From Diphasiastrum complanatum (taxonomy: Eukaryota > Streptophyta > Lycopodiopsida > Lycopodiales > Lycopodiaceae), in contig CM055114.1 of NCBI GenBank assembly GCA_029204225.1, positions 18,722,776 through 18,786,775 on the forward strand: a stretch of 64,000 nucleotides of DNA, read 5' to 3'. Position numbers and translations under genes: made by a program. The notes beneath the pieces are model-generated. The model was not told the DNA's origin, searched no databases, and was given only the letters and a program-made list of their open reading frames with translations. Below, piece after piece: positions 1-10,516 of this stretch (position 1 is its first letter; each line of letters begins with the position of its first letter).

Positions 1-499
1 CGAAAAACAAACCAAAAAATTATTAGAGCTCTGCCATAGCGATTGAGCCAGCAAATCACATAATTATGCCTGTAGGCTATAGCTACAAACAAGGTAGGCA
101 CAAGCTTGAGATAGAAACTTACATGAAACAACTAATAAGGCTCCAAAAAAAAAATTGATGGGTTTGAGAAAACTAGCTTCAAATTCAAATCTTCTACAAC
201 TACAACTGCTATAAAGAATATTGTGATTTTAATATACCCTCCCATTCCCGTTAATGGCTTTTATAACCATCGGTTCTCAGGTATTCAAAATTTTCCTATG
301 TTGATTTAACTGTCGATATATAAAACTTCCATAAAACTTTAATTTCAATGTCTTTTAGGGCTATTTATCAGGTTTCCATAGTTGTACAGATTATCAGATA
401 CAAGTACATATAATTTAAACATTGTAAAATTGATGTGCTCTCCAAATTTGCCAAAGATCAAGAGGCGTGATTAGGTTATTTGGATCTGATATTCTCACA
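1..499 (+). repeat. probable end of an LTR with primer-binding site
   Basis: No gene is visible. The stretch ends in TTCTCACA immediately followed by TGGTATCATAGC at 500-511. This is one base away from the usual initiator-Met tRNA primer-binding site TGGTATCAGAGC. An LTR ending in CA followed by such a site is the normal start of a plant LTR retrotransposon. The other end of the LTR lies outside the window or is too degraded to see. The following 200 bases show no gag similarity that I can recognise. Confidence 0.4.
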
Positions 500-717
500 T
501 GGTATCATAGCTTTGTTGCAGGCTATATTTGGAGGAAAAGCCATTTCTAGTGAGTGATTTGGAGGTGCCATCAATTCTAGAGTGTTACTTCCAACCGCTG
601 GAGAAGTTAGAAAGTCACATGATATCAAGTCATGTCAAAAAAGTGGTCAAAAAATCATGTGATGTTTTTCAAGCTTCTTATAGGTCTAATATGTCCCTAT
701 GCTTTAAACATTAAAAA

Positions 718-833
<116 letters not shown>

Positions 834-954
834 CTAGAACCGTTTTACAGGTTCAAGTGCATTTTCACATCATGTACTAAGGTTGTAGCAACAATGTACA
901 TGATCTTGGATGATGTAAATCTACAAGGGCTAATCAAGAGAGAGCCATAGATGA

Positions 955-1066
955 GGAGCTGGAGCTGCAAATGGAAATTATGCTGGAGCTAGAAATGGAG
1001 ATGGAGTTTATGATGGATCTGGAGATGGAGTTTATGCACCTGGAGCTGGAGTTGGAGCTGGAGAAA
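955..1066. repeat. GGAGCT/GGAGAT hexamer-like repeat
   Basis: A degenerate purine-rich tandem built from GGAGCTGGAG and GGAGATGGAG blocks. It directly abuts the helicase relic on its 3' side in the minus orientation, so it may mark a rearrangement or a decayed end of that element. Confidence 0.6.
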
Positions 1067-1545
1067 ATTCCACACTATCAGACAACATGCGATTATGAGT
1101 TTACCCAACTCACTTTGTTTCGATATACCGCAAGTAGATGTTTTGTGCAAATCCATTGTAGGACCAAGAGTGAGCTGTTCGGCCACCTTTCATCAACAAA
1201 GTTGCTATTTTTGATGATGCAACAACAAATGCAATCCATCCTCTCGCACGTACCCAAGAAAGCATAACATTGTACAAATATATATTTTTCCTGTCCCACC
1301 AGGCCCATCTATAAAAAACAACCCACCATTTCTCTCCAAAACATGCCCATAAATAACCTATTCAAAAATGCTCCTTTGCTCAACATTTAGTCTTGCCATT
1401 ACGACTTTCACCTCTGCCATGCTCTCATCCACAAACACTTCCTCCTGAAAAAAGAGGAGAAAAATCAACGTTGAACTTCGACAGAGACTTACCCACAGCT
1501 TGCATATGTCTTTCAACGTCAGCAATACCTCTACCTATAATGATA
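1060..1545 (-). pseudogene. PIF1/Helitron-type helicase fragment, broken
   Basis: Read on the minus strand, several frames together give the conserved start of a PIF1-like helicase. They show a segment like ADVERHMQAVGKSLSKF, then RLNVEQRSIFE, an in-frame TAG, GGLFFIDGPGGTGK (Walker A), then ASSKIATLLMKGGRTAHS and finally STCGISKQSELGKLI. At least two frameshifts separate these blocks, and the catalytic DE and later motifs are absent. In plants, helicases of this type with this block order come either from Helitron RepHel proteins or from cellular PIF1. The fragment has no Rep part, so its class is inferred. It lies back to back with the copia gag of the next element, and the junction is near 1540. 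Confidence 0.8.
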
Positions 1546-3010
1546 GTTCTGGATTCATCAAGATCTAACTTCCTAGCATGGAAGGTTAAGATTTCACTGA
1601 TACTAAAGGAAGAAGGATTATGCCCTTGGTTAGATGGCACTGAGGAGATTCCTACAACAACAGACAAAGAGCTACGTGAATGGAGGGAGAAAAATGACAA
1701 GGCAGTAGTCTTGCTATCATCATCTAGCGAGGATAGCCTCACACTTAACTTGGCTACAGTCTCTAAAGCAAAAGAGATGTGGGATACACTACTCACAAGA
1801 TTTCAGACGAAATCATGCAGTCTAATAATGATGCTTGAAAATCAGCTGACAAACCTGCAGTGGGATGGCAAAGACCTCACTTCTTTTGTTAGGAAGATGA
1901 ACGATTTATTCCTTTCAATACACAATTCTAGAGCATAAAATATAGTGTCAGCAGAGAAGCAACTCACTTATCTATTGAGAGCCTTACCAAGATTCTTCCA
2001 GACAACTAGAACTATGCTAGCAAAGGATCTAACAATGACACTCGAAAAGACAATTGTCGAGATTCGAGAATAAGTCGATGCTTGAGAGCACCTTGATCAC
2101 AAGGATGCTTTTGAACAAGCCCTTCACATCAACAAGGAGAAGGCCAATAAACAATTCAAGCCTAAGAGGGAGTCAGATCGAAAGCAAGATCGTGATCAGC
2201 AAGCAGAAGGGACCAACAAAGGCAAATGGAAGAATAAAGGAAGGTTGAAACAGCAGAGTGGAGACAAGAAGACCTGCATGAGATGCAAACGCGAAGAGCA
2301 TACAGTCGATTCGTGTTGGCTCAATCCAAAAATTGAGTGTATCCACTGCCACAAGAAGGGTCATGCAGTCATGGACTGCCGCCTGAGCCCAAGAAACAAA
2401 TCAGCACAAAGCAGACATCAGAACAATAATAGTTCATCCTATGTCGAGGATTCAGAGAGCTCAAAAATTGACGAAAAAAGATCGAAACATGGTAATTTGA
2501 CCACCTACATCTGTGTAGATGTGTGTGTAGTGTCAACACCTGACACACAAGAGGTAATCCTTGAATCAAGAGCTACCTCACACTTTGTTACATCAAGACA
2601 AATCATTTCTGATTTTCGAAGTGCAGATCCATCAAGATTCATTGTTCTTGGAGATGGATCCAAACATCAAGTGAACAGTATTAGTTCACTATGGCTCAAC
2701 ATGAATGGCAGAGATAGATGACTCAAAGATGTTCTGTTTGTGCCTACATTGCAGTAGAACTTGCTATCAGTGGCAATAATAGCTAATGCAGGGATGCGTG
2801 TGACGTTCTCATACGAAGCATGCAACATTGTTGATGCAAGTATCAGTACTTTGATCACCCAAGGTAGAAGAAAAGGCATTCTATATCACTTGAAGATATG
2901 TCTGCCTACAGATCAAGTGCATCAAACTCATGATAATTCGTCAGACACTCTATGGCACAGGAGACTATGTCATATGAATCAATGGCACTATACCAAGCAA
3001 GCATTAGAGG
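1538..3010 (+). pseudogene. Ty1/copia gag to pre-integrase fragment, copy A
   Basis: The gag core (UBN2 type) starts abruptly inside the frame near 1540 with NFLAWKVKISLILKEEGL and is broken by TAA at about 1936. The nucleocapsid follows with two CCHC knuckles at about 2275-2385 (CMRCKREEHTVDSC and CIHCHKKGHAVMDC). The protease region at about 2560 reads ESRATSHF where active copia proteases have DSGATSHF, so both the catalytic Asp and the Gly are lost. Further stops lie at about 2720 and 2757. The pre-integrase part ends with the LWHRRLCHMN motif at about 2950-2980. Integrase, reverse transcriptase and RNase H are missing; unrelated sequence follows directly. Compared with copy B at 4784 this copy lacks the first 20 or so gag residues and any LTR. 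Confidence 0.9.
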
Positions 3011-3329
3011 AGTTCCAAAATAAAAAAAAGACTCTTTGTAAAGATACTTTTATTTATTTTTCTCTAGTTTCGGTCCCAATCAAAATGCACAGATTTGAAA
3101 TCTACGTAACGTAGTTGAAATTAACTAAGAAATAAAAATACAATATAGAAAACTTTGAAATTTGTGTTGGGCAGCATGGACTTATCGCATTGGTTTCTTC
3201 TTCCTGCCCGACACGTGCTAATCTGTCCGACGTCAATACCTCAAGTTAAATTTATTTAACTATGCTGGTTCGTATAATGAAATTTGCTAACCAGTATGTA
3301 CAGTTACTTAAAATATGGTATACACAGTA

Positions 3330-4157
3330 ACTATGACTACGGTGGCATTCACATTAGATTAAATGTGATATGAAAAATTGAAATTAAGTATCATATTAGA
3401 GAAATTTTTAGCGTCCAAGCTTTGAAAATAGCAATGGCAAGGAGACCCAGATCTACAGTTGAGTCTGTGATTCTTTACAATGAGAAAGATGAAGCTGATA
3501 ACTGGAAGCCAACAAAATATATGAAGAATTCATGGGTGTTGCTACATCCATCATCAAAGGGCAATTTCTGACAAAAGAAAAGAGCAAAAATGACATACAA
3601 ATCTTATTGGAAAGCAAAAATTCTGGAGTTTAAGACTACCCCAGGAGGTCAATCGATATCAGAAGTTTTAGTACAACATGTATATATGCATTCAAAAATC
3701 AAAGTACATGATATCAATCCTCATGATCATTGAAAATGTAATTGTAAGTATATCAAAACATATGCACTCTACAACAATCATAGGTGATTTTCTTTATTGA
3801 TGCTCTTCAGATTATGATTTAAATGCGTCAACATTATTTTTTTCTTTCGGATTTATATCCATCATGCATAAGTGAATGGAAGCCAGCACAATCACTTGTA
3901 GGAATATTGGACGTGATTCACTCGAATGTTGGAATGCTGCGATACAGAGGAAGAAGTCCAAGGGAGGTTGCAGATTGTGGTATCTATTTTTATGAATCTT
4001 TATATACGCCACAAACAGGTGGAGGTTCTGGCAAGCTTAAAGCAATTCCATTGCCTAGTTTTCTCATGTCACAGATGCAAAAAAGATAGGAGCTGATAAT
4101 GTGCTGCAAAGATCTACCTACAACAATCACCATTGTGGAAGAACAATAGCTTTAAAT
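3330..4157 (+). pseudogene. unidentified exon-like cargo, copy A
   Basis: This stretch is shared with 6130-7613 but not with known copia genes. One frame contains ALKIAMARRPRSTVES, NWKPTKYMKNSWVLLHPSSK and SEVLVQHVYMHSKIKVHD, with stops in this copy where copy B is open. After a GTAAGT donor and a TTTCTTTCAG-like acceptor comes a second exon-like block with CISEWKPAQSL and ADCGIYFYESLY. I do not recognise the protein. Relative to copy B about 655 bases (6861-7520) are absent here, with a clean junction at about 4060. Because an intron-like segment is retained, the piece was probably copied at the DNA level rather than from mRNA. Confidence 0.5.
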
Positions 4158-4199
4158 AAACACACGACACGAAATTGTTTCGTGACTCTAAATCATTCT

Positions 4200-4682
4200 T
4201 GCTCCACGAACCAAGGGGTACAAATATTTGATCAGATATCATGACATCAGCAGAAGTACTCTAGATCGTGGCTACTCTGCCACTTTTGTAACTCACGATT
4301 AGTTGTAGATGTTTAATCTTTCTAATCACGAAAAAGTTTGCAAACTATATACTTTCTATTTGATGCATAATACTATAAGCCAAGAAGAAGAAAAATACAG
4401 AATACATTCTGCCTGTGAGCGAGACAATTTTGTAAGAGGATCAACAGATCCAGAAGTCCGCTAGTAAGCAAAACATTGTTTTGTTTTTGTCTAGATTTTG
4501 TCTCGTTTTGTTTCATTGTGTTACAAAGTCTGATTGATCCAAATTATTCTCGAACAAAAATAATTCGAGTTTCTCGAAACTATTCGTGAATCGTTTGAGA
4601 TTTTTATCAGTTTGTCACCAGAGTTCTAGCTGGAATTTGTATTTTCTGAGTTCACATTTTTCGCATCAATGGTATCAGAGCC
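4200..4682 (+). repeat. copia LTR 3' part with primer-binding site
   Basis: The sequence ends in TTTTTCGCA, a four-base gap and TGGTATCAGAGCC at 4670-4682, a perfect initiator-Met primer-binding site. The gag of copy B starts 100 bases further on. A related stretch with the words GATCAGA and CGGCTAGTAAGCGA lies at 53240-53310. The LTR start is not obvious; somewhere near 4160-4240 is likely. Confidence 0.75.
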
Positions 4683-4783
4683 TACCTTGTCATAGTCTGA
4701 CATAGCCAAAAAGCTATCAGATCCAGGAGGCTAAGCATTCAAATAAAGAACCATTAACAAGTGAAAACACAAATTCAGGAGCA

Positions 4784-5800
4784 ATGGCTTCAATCAGTAG
4801 CATACAATCCAAGATCTGTATAGTTTTGGATTCATTAGGATCTAACTTCCTAGCATGGAAGGTTAAGACCTCACTTATACTAAAAGAAGAAAGATTATGC
4901 CCCTGGGTAGATGGCACTGAGAAGATTCCTACAACAACAGGCAAAGAGCTACGCAAATGGGAGAAAAATAACAAGGTAGTAGCCTTGCTATCATCATCCA
5001 TTGAGGATAGCCTCACACTTGACCTGGCTACACTCTCTAAAGCAAAAGAGATGTCTGATACACTAGTCACAAGATTTCAGACGAAATCACGCAGTCAGAT
5101 AATGATGCTTGAAAATCAGCTGACAAACCTACAAAGGGATGGCAAAGACCTCACTGCTTTTGTTAGGAAAATGAATGATCTATTCCTTTCACTACACAAT
5201 TTTGGAACAAAAAATACAATGTCAGCAGAGAAGCAGCTCTCTTATCTGTTGAGAGCCTTACCAAGATTCTTCCAGACAACCAAAACTCTGCTAGCAAAGG
5301 ATAAGTATGCGCCTGAACAAGCTCTCTATAGCACCAAGGAGAAGGCTAAGAAACAATTCAAGCCTAAGAGAGAGTCAGATCGAAAGCAGGATTGTGATCA
5401 GCAAGCAGAAGAGACCAACAAAGGCAAATGGAAGAACAAAGGAAGGTCGAAACAGTAGAGTGGAGACAAGAAGACCTGCATGAGATGCAAACGCGAAGAG
5501 CATACAGTCGATTCGTGTTGGCTCAATCCAAAAATTGAGTGTATCCACTGCCACAAGAAGGGTCATGCAGCCATGGACTACCGTCTGAGCCCAAGGGATG
5601 TGTGTGACGTTCTCAGATAAAGCATGCAACATTGTTGATGAAAGTACCAGTACTTTGATCACCCAAGGTAGAAGAAAAGGCAATCTATATCACTTGAAGG
5701 TACGCATGCCTACAGATCAAGTGCATCAAACTCATGATGATTTGTCAGACACTCTATGGCACAAGAGACTATGTCATATGAAGAGGAGTTCCAAAATAAA
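4784..5800 (+). pseudogene. Ty1/copia gag to pre-integrase fragment, copy B
   Basis: Gag is open for 224 codons from ATG 4784 and contains the UBN2 core (NFLAWKVKTSLILKEERL, MLENQLTNLQRDGKDLTAF). A TAG at 5456-5458 separates it from the two CCHC knuckles, the second of which is continuous to 5590. The frame then jumps straight into the pre-integrase block: the 390 bases that encode protease in copy A are deleted at about 5597. The LWHKRLCHM motif is at about 5757-5780. It sits 100 bases behind a primer-binding site, so this copy keeps the natural 5' end of the element. Integrase, reverse transcriptase and RNase H are absent and cargo sequence follows, as in copy A. Confidence 0.9.
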
Positions 5801-6096
5801 AAAAGACCCTTTGTAAAGATACTTTTATTTTTTTTCTCTAGTTTCGGTCCCAATCAAAATGCACAGATTTGAAATCTACGTAACGTAGTTCAATTTAACT
5901 AAGAAATAAAAATACAATATAGAAAACTTTGAAATTTGTGTCCGGACAGCATGGACTTATCGCATTGGTTTTCTTTTTCCTGTCCAACATGTGCTAATCT
6001 GCCCGACGTCAATACCTCAAGTTAAATTTACTTAACTATGCTGGTTAGTATAATGAAATTTGCTAACCATACTAGTTACAATTATAGAAATACAGT

Positions 6097-7613
6097 ATGT
6101 ACAGTTACTTAAAATATGGTATACAAAGTAACTGTGACTACGGTGGCATTCACATTAGATTAAATGTGATACGAAAAATTGAAACTAAGTATCATATTAG
6201 AGGGATTTTTGGTGCCCGAGCTTTGAAAATAGCAATGGCAAGGAGACCCAGATCTACAGTTGAGTCTGTGATTCTTTACGATGAGAAAGATGAAGCTGAT
6301 AACTGGAAGCCAACAAGATATACGAAGAATTCATGGGCGTTGCTACATCCATCATCAAAGGGCAATTTTCGACAAAAGAAAAGAGCAAAAATGACATACA
6401 AATCTTATTGGAAAGCAAAAATTCTGGAGTTTAAGACTACCTCGGTAGGTCAATCGATATCAGAAGTTTTAGTACAATATGTATATATGCATTCAAAAAT
6501 CAAAGTACATGATATCAATCCTCATGATCATTGAAAATGTAATTGTAAGTATATCAAAACATATGCACTCTACAACAATCATAGGTGATTTTCTATATTG
6601 ATGCTCTTCATATTATGATTTAAATACTTCAACATTATTTTTTTCTTTCAGATTTATATGCATCATGCATAAGTGAATGGAAGCCAGCACAAGCACTTGC
6701 AGAAATATTGGATGTGATTCAGTTTGATGTTGGAAAGCTACAATACAGGGGAAGAAGTTCAAAAGAACTTGCAGATTGTGGTATCTATTTTTATGAATCT
6801 TTATATATTCACAAATAGATGGAGGTTTTGGCAAGCTTGAAGCAATTCGATTGCCTAGTTTTCAAAGTGATGAGTGGTCTACTCCTGACAATATTGTTTC
6901 TAAATCCTTGAGATGCAAGCTACTCATTGATATTAGAAATTCTATGAAGATAAGCATTGGCTCAAAAATTGTTCACCTAAGTTGGTTTATCTCATTACAT
7001 ATATTTCTTGATTTTTTCTTGAGTGCTAGTGTTTGTAGGACACCAACTTTATTTGTTTGCAAGGATTTATCAGATGAGACTTTGTCAGATCTCATGGATC
7101 AAGGCTGGGATAGTAAAACAAATAATGACATAGAATGTAGGATTAAAAAGTCTTCAATGATCTTTCGTTATCATATCGAAAAGCAAATGCTCAATCTCAC
7201 ATTTAGCTATCAAAGATATAAGAAAATTGAAGGTACATGGCTACTACTAGATCAAAACTTTGAACTAAATGGTCACACAAACCGAATGGAGATAAGCATT
7301 ATCTACAATGAAGAATATTTGACTATGGTTCAGGTGGAAGAGCATTGAAAGCTTGATTTTATCATAACAGAGCTCATGCGAATATAAACCAATCTACCAA
7401 CATATTTCAAATTTATCATCAACAGAAGACTCGTAAGTACTTTATGTTTATTGTTATTTCAAAATAGTACAAAATAATTGAAAATAACATCATTTACAAT
7501 TGCACATTCACTAATATTTGTCATGTCACAGATGCGAAAAAGACATGAGCTGATAACGTGTTGCAAAGATCTACCTACAACAATCACCATTGTGAAAGAA
7601 CAATAGCTTTGAA
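6097..7613 (+). other. unidentified exon-like cargo, copy B
   Basis: An open frame of 145 codons (6097-6534) contains ALKIAMARRPRSTVESVILY, NSWALLHPSSKGNFRQKK and ISEVLVQYVYMHSKIKVHD. A GTAAGT donor at about 6544 and a TTTCTTTCAG acceptor at about 6652 border an intron-like gap. A second block reads SEWKPAQALAEILDVI and ADCGIYFYESLY. A further frame at 6851-7348 (165 codons) is unique to this copy and ends in NRMEISIIYNEEYLTMVQVEEH-like sequence. No family is recognised. The whole unit with its gag fragment is a direct duplication of 1538-4157, so the cargo has travelled with, or been amplified beside, a copia element. Confidence 0.5.
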
Positions 7614-7720
7614 TAAACTTTAGTAAAAGTCTGTGTACAACATTTGATATATCAATGTATATTTTTCTATGAATTCTATACATGTACAATCTATTTTTGT
7701 TCTATGCTATATGTATTGTT

Positions 7721-9079
7721 CTAATCTTTATTTAGTATAATTACATCATCCTTTGCACCATCATCAACAACAAGAGGCTGAATCCTTGCCCTAGCCAGTA
7801 TGCTTAGGATAATTTCTTGTCTAAATTTGTACACCTGGCTTGATCTGTACTCAGGAAGTGTAAACTGCAAGATAGAACATTCATGTATTAGTAATGGCTA
7901 GAAACATGAACAAAATAGAAAACCAATCATGATTCCAAAAATAAGAATAAACAAAATTAATGAAATATAAATATCCTCTTGAAGGTTGAACCACTCAAAA
8001 AATAACTTCGCATTATATAATGTGTACCACCCACAGCTGAATGAATCATTTTGTTGGGGTGACTACAAAAAAATTCAGCACACAAGAAATCAATTAAAAA
8101 ACAAAATGAATTAGAATGAAACAGATACAATAGAATATTGATTTCAAAATGTTGTTAGGAAAGACAAAATTTACCTCCAAACTAACGATCTGCCAGTCCA
8201 CTGAATGGAGAACATCTGTTGGAATATATATACTTAAATATGGCAAGTATATATCTACATCCTTATGCGTATTGCTAGCTGAGTTCATCTTGACACAAAA
8301 TCCTTTAACAGTATTAACTACATATCTCTTAATAGAGATCAGGCTTGAACTCCAGTCACTGCAAAATAAAATAGAAAGTCCATTAGCTACAATTGTGAGA
8401 GCTATTTCCATTGATAATGGGAATGATAAAGCATTAAACAACAAGAAGCATTTAACATATCTTACTTGGTATGATAAGTCACGACCATGTATTTTGTTGT
8501 TGGTGTGAATCCACTAGTCAGACACTATGACAATGTGTCGTTATTCTCTTTGAAGGCTTGAAACAAAAAGTTACTGAACACCAGCAATTCATTGGATGAA
8601 TCTCTTGCAATGTCATATTGCAAGAGTGTAATCCCAGACTCTATCACAAGATCACTAATAGAAGCCCGTCTATTTTTTAAATCCAAACAATCGACAACTC
8701 TATAATTTATACTAAAGTCAAGTTCGTCTATTTTCAAACAAAATGGAATACCAATTCCATCTACAGCATCGGCTATGTCCTTCTCAAATTTAAGATAATC
8801 ATCGGAATCAATATATGTATAAAGAGGAGGAGGAGGAGGTGGATGAGTATTATGTACAGGAATTACATGAGTATCCAAAATTGATGTAGCTATATTTAAA
8901 ACCTTATTTAGGGCAGCATTATGTACATTTGCATCCGAGTTAGGCTTCGCAGAATCAGTGGTATCTACTCTCCTTATTTTCTTCGGGGCTCTCTTAGGGG
9001 CTGCATGCTTCCTAGGACGCTTGGTAGGAAGATCAGTCCTATCTAGAGGAATAGGTTTGGGAGCAACAGGCTGAGACAT
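7721..9079 (-). pseudogene. Ulp1-like (C48) cysteine protease gene, four exons, disrupted
   Basis: Exon 1 runs from ATG 9079 to 8467 and encodes a basic, proline-rich N-terminus (TKRPRKHAAPKRAPKKIRR) followed by an unknown region. An in-frame TAG lies at 8522-8524. A GTAAGA donor and a TTTTGCAG acceptor lead to exon 2 (8358-8175), which ends in IYIPTDVLHSVDWQIVSLE, the place where Ulp1 proteases have the catalytic His-Trp pair. Here the His is Asp. Exon 3 (about 8062-7976) reads SPQQNDSFSCGWYTLYNAKL, with the oxyanion Gln and the catalytic Cys kept. Exon 4 (7864-7721) ends FRQEIILSIL...LNKD and TAG. Exon 3 lacks a clear GT donor. Ulp1-type domains cleave SUMO-like proteins and are also carried by plant transposons. 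With the stop and the His change it should be inactive. Confidence 0.72.
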
Positions 9080-9106
9080 GTGTAACTTTCAATATCTCTC
9101 TCTCAT

Positions 9107-9538
9107 TCACATCGATAACTGAAAGTCCTTAGGCATAATGGTGACTCTCTTAGAATGAATAGCAAGCAAAAATGAATCTTCAAAAAAAAGGCTCATATAG
9201 TCTTTAGCAGCTTCTTGAAGGCACTAGAGAGCAGAGGGTGTGAATCTAACAAGCTGACCGAGATCATTTCTAGTTATGTGGTGGACAACACGGTAGAATG
9301 GAGCTCTGGGAATCAACAAAGCGGTTGATCTCTGATACTTACGAATATCAGAGAGCCACTTGTTGTGGTTGCGCCTTCTAGATCTAGTCGGAGGTGTAAT
9401 GGCAATCACAGGGGCTAAAGATGAGCCAGCAGAGAAGAAATCCCTCCTTGTCTGCTTTCTCTTGATGAAGAATGTGTAAGTGTTTAAACTTCCTTGCATT
9501 AGAATGTTCTTAACTGCTGAATGTATTTTTTTTAACAT
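9107..9538 (-). pseudogene. centromeric-type histone H3 variant (CENH3-like) with one in-frame stop
   Basis: The frame from about 9460 to 9107 has a basic tail with KRKQTRRDF, reminiscent of the H3 start RTKQTAR, then SRRRNHNKW leading into the histone fold. The fold shows IRKYQRSTALLIPRAPFYRV (alpha-N and alpha-1), [18 protein letters not shown] (alpha-2), [18 protein letters not shown] and PKDFQL (loop 2 and alpha-3). LLIP-APF and a loop 1 one residue longer than in H3 match CENH3 rather than canonical H3. TAG at 9224-9226 falls at the Met/Val position just before CLQEA. The frame ends at TGA 9107-9109, so the usual Arg-Arg-rich last residues are missing. The first residues before the tail may be intron or spurious. 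CENH3 marks centromeric nucleosomes. This copy is a pseudogene unless the stop is bypassed. Confidence 0.85.
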
Positions 9539-9539
9539 A

Positions 9540-10516
9540 TTTCTTATTGTAGGATGCTCTCATAATTGATGACTTTGCTGCGAGACAAGGTGGTTACAGA
9601 CAACATGCATCTTCGTTCTAGAGGGATAGTGGACTTGGCCACTATCTTAGGCATTTTTTGAAGAATGAAATCTGTATTGCTCATTCGAAACTGAGCCCAG
9701 TTGGGGAGAGTCTGATAATGGCAGTTAAAGCTTTATCATTTTATCTAGGAGGCCATAAATTAAGACAAATAAGATCATTTTCGTCAAAAGATCTTATCTT
9801 TTGAACATTCTAGGTTTTACTGATGGGAATCTTCCTTTAAGGAGCTCCCATTATTCATTGTACTCTACTTATATTGAACTTAGTGGAAATAAGGATAATG
9901 CACATCTCTTAGATGCCTACTCTAGCAGAGAATTTCTTCATGACAATACAACCATAGAAACTTACACACAAGCTGATGATGAATAGTGGACACTTTGTAT
10001 TTTGTTATAATACAATCAATACATTTACATTGAGTATTTCTCCTCTCTATTGTTCCATGAATTTGCATGCAATTCTAAACATGTCACACATTTACATTGA
10101 GTATTTCTCCTCTCTTGTTCAATGAATTTGCAAGCAATTCTGAACATGTCATGATTTGATGACAATGATGATTGAATGTCTTTGTTATCTTCTACTCAGC
10201 AATCATCTAATTTTCTCTTCCTGTATGAACTTGCATGCTTTTCTAAACTTGTTGTATTGTGTTGATTTTGTTATATGTCGAATCTAAACTCTGCGGTAGA
10301 ACCACTGAAACAATTGACAAATGTAGTTTCGTTTTTCATTGGTTCTTCCATGTTGTGTATTTTGATGAAATGTTGTTCGTGCTTGCCAATGTGACTTCTC
10401 CATCCCTTGTGATGACCATACACTCAAGCTTCCATATGTATTTGCAAAAAATGTTATATGATCTCTTAGTATGTGTTGCAGATGTCAAAATCATAATGTC
10501 AGTCTTATGTTTGGAT
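9540..10516. other. no clear gene; possible exon relic at its start
   Basis: On the plus strand a TTGTAG acceptor-like site at about 9550 precedes a frame reading DALIIDDFAARQGGYRQHAS and then VGESLIMAVKALSFYLGGHK with two stops. I do not recognise it. The remainder is AT-rich and contains a near repeat of CATTTACATTGAGTATTTCT at 10021 and 10086. Confidence 0.3.
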
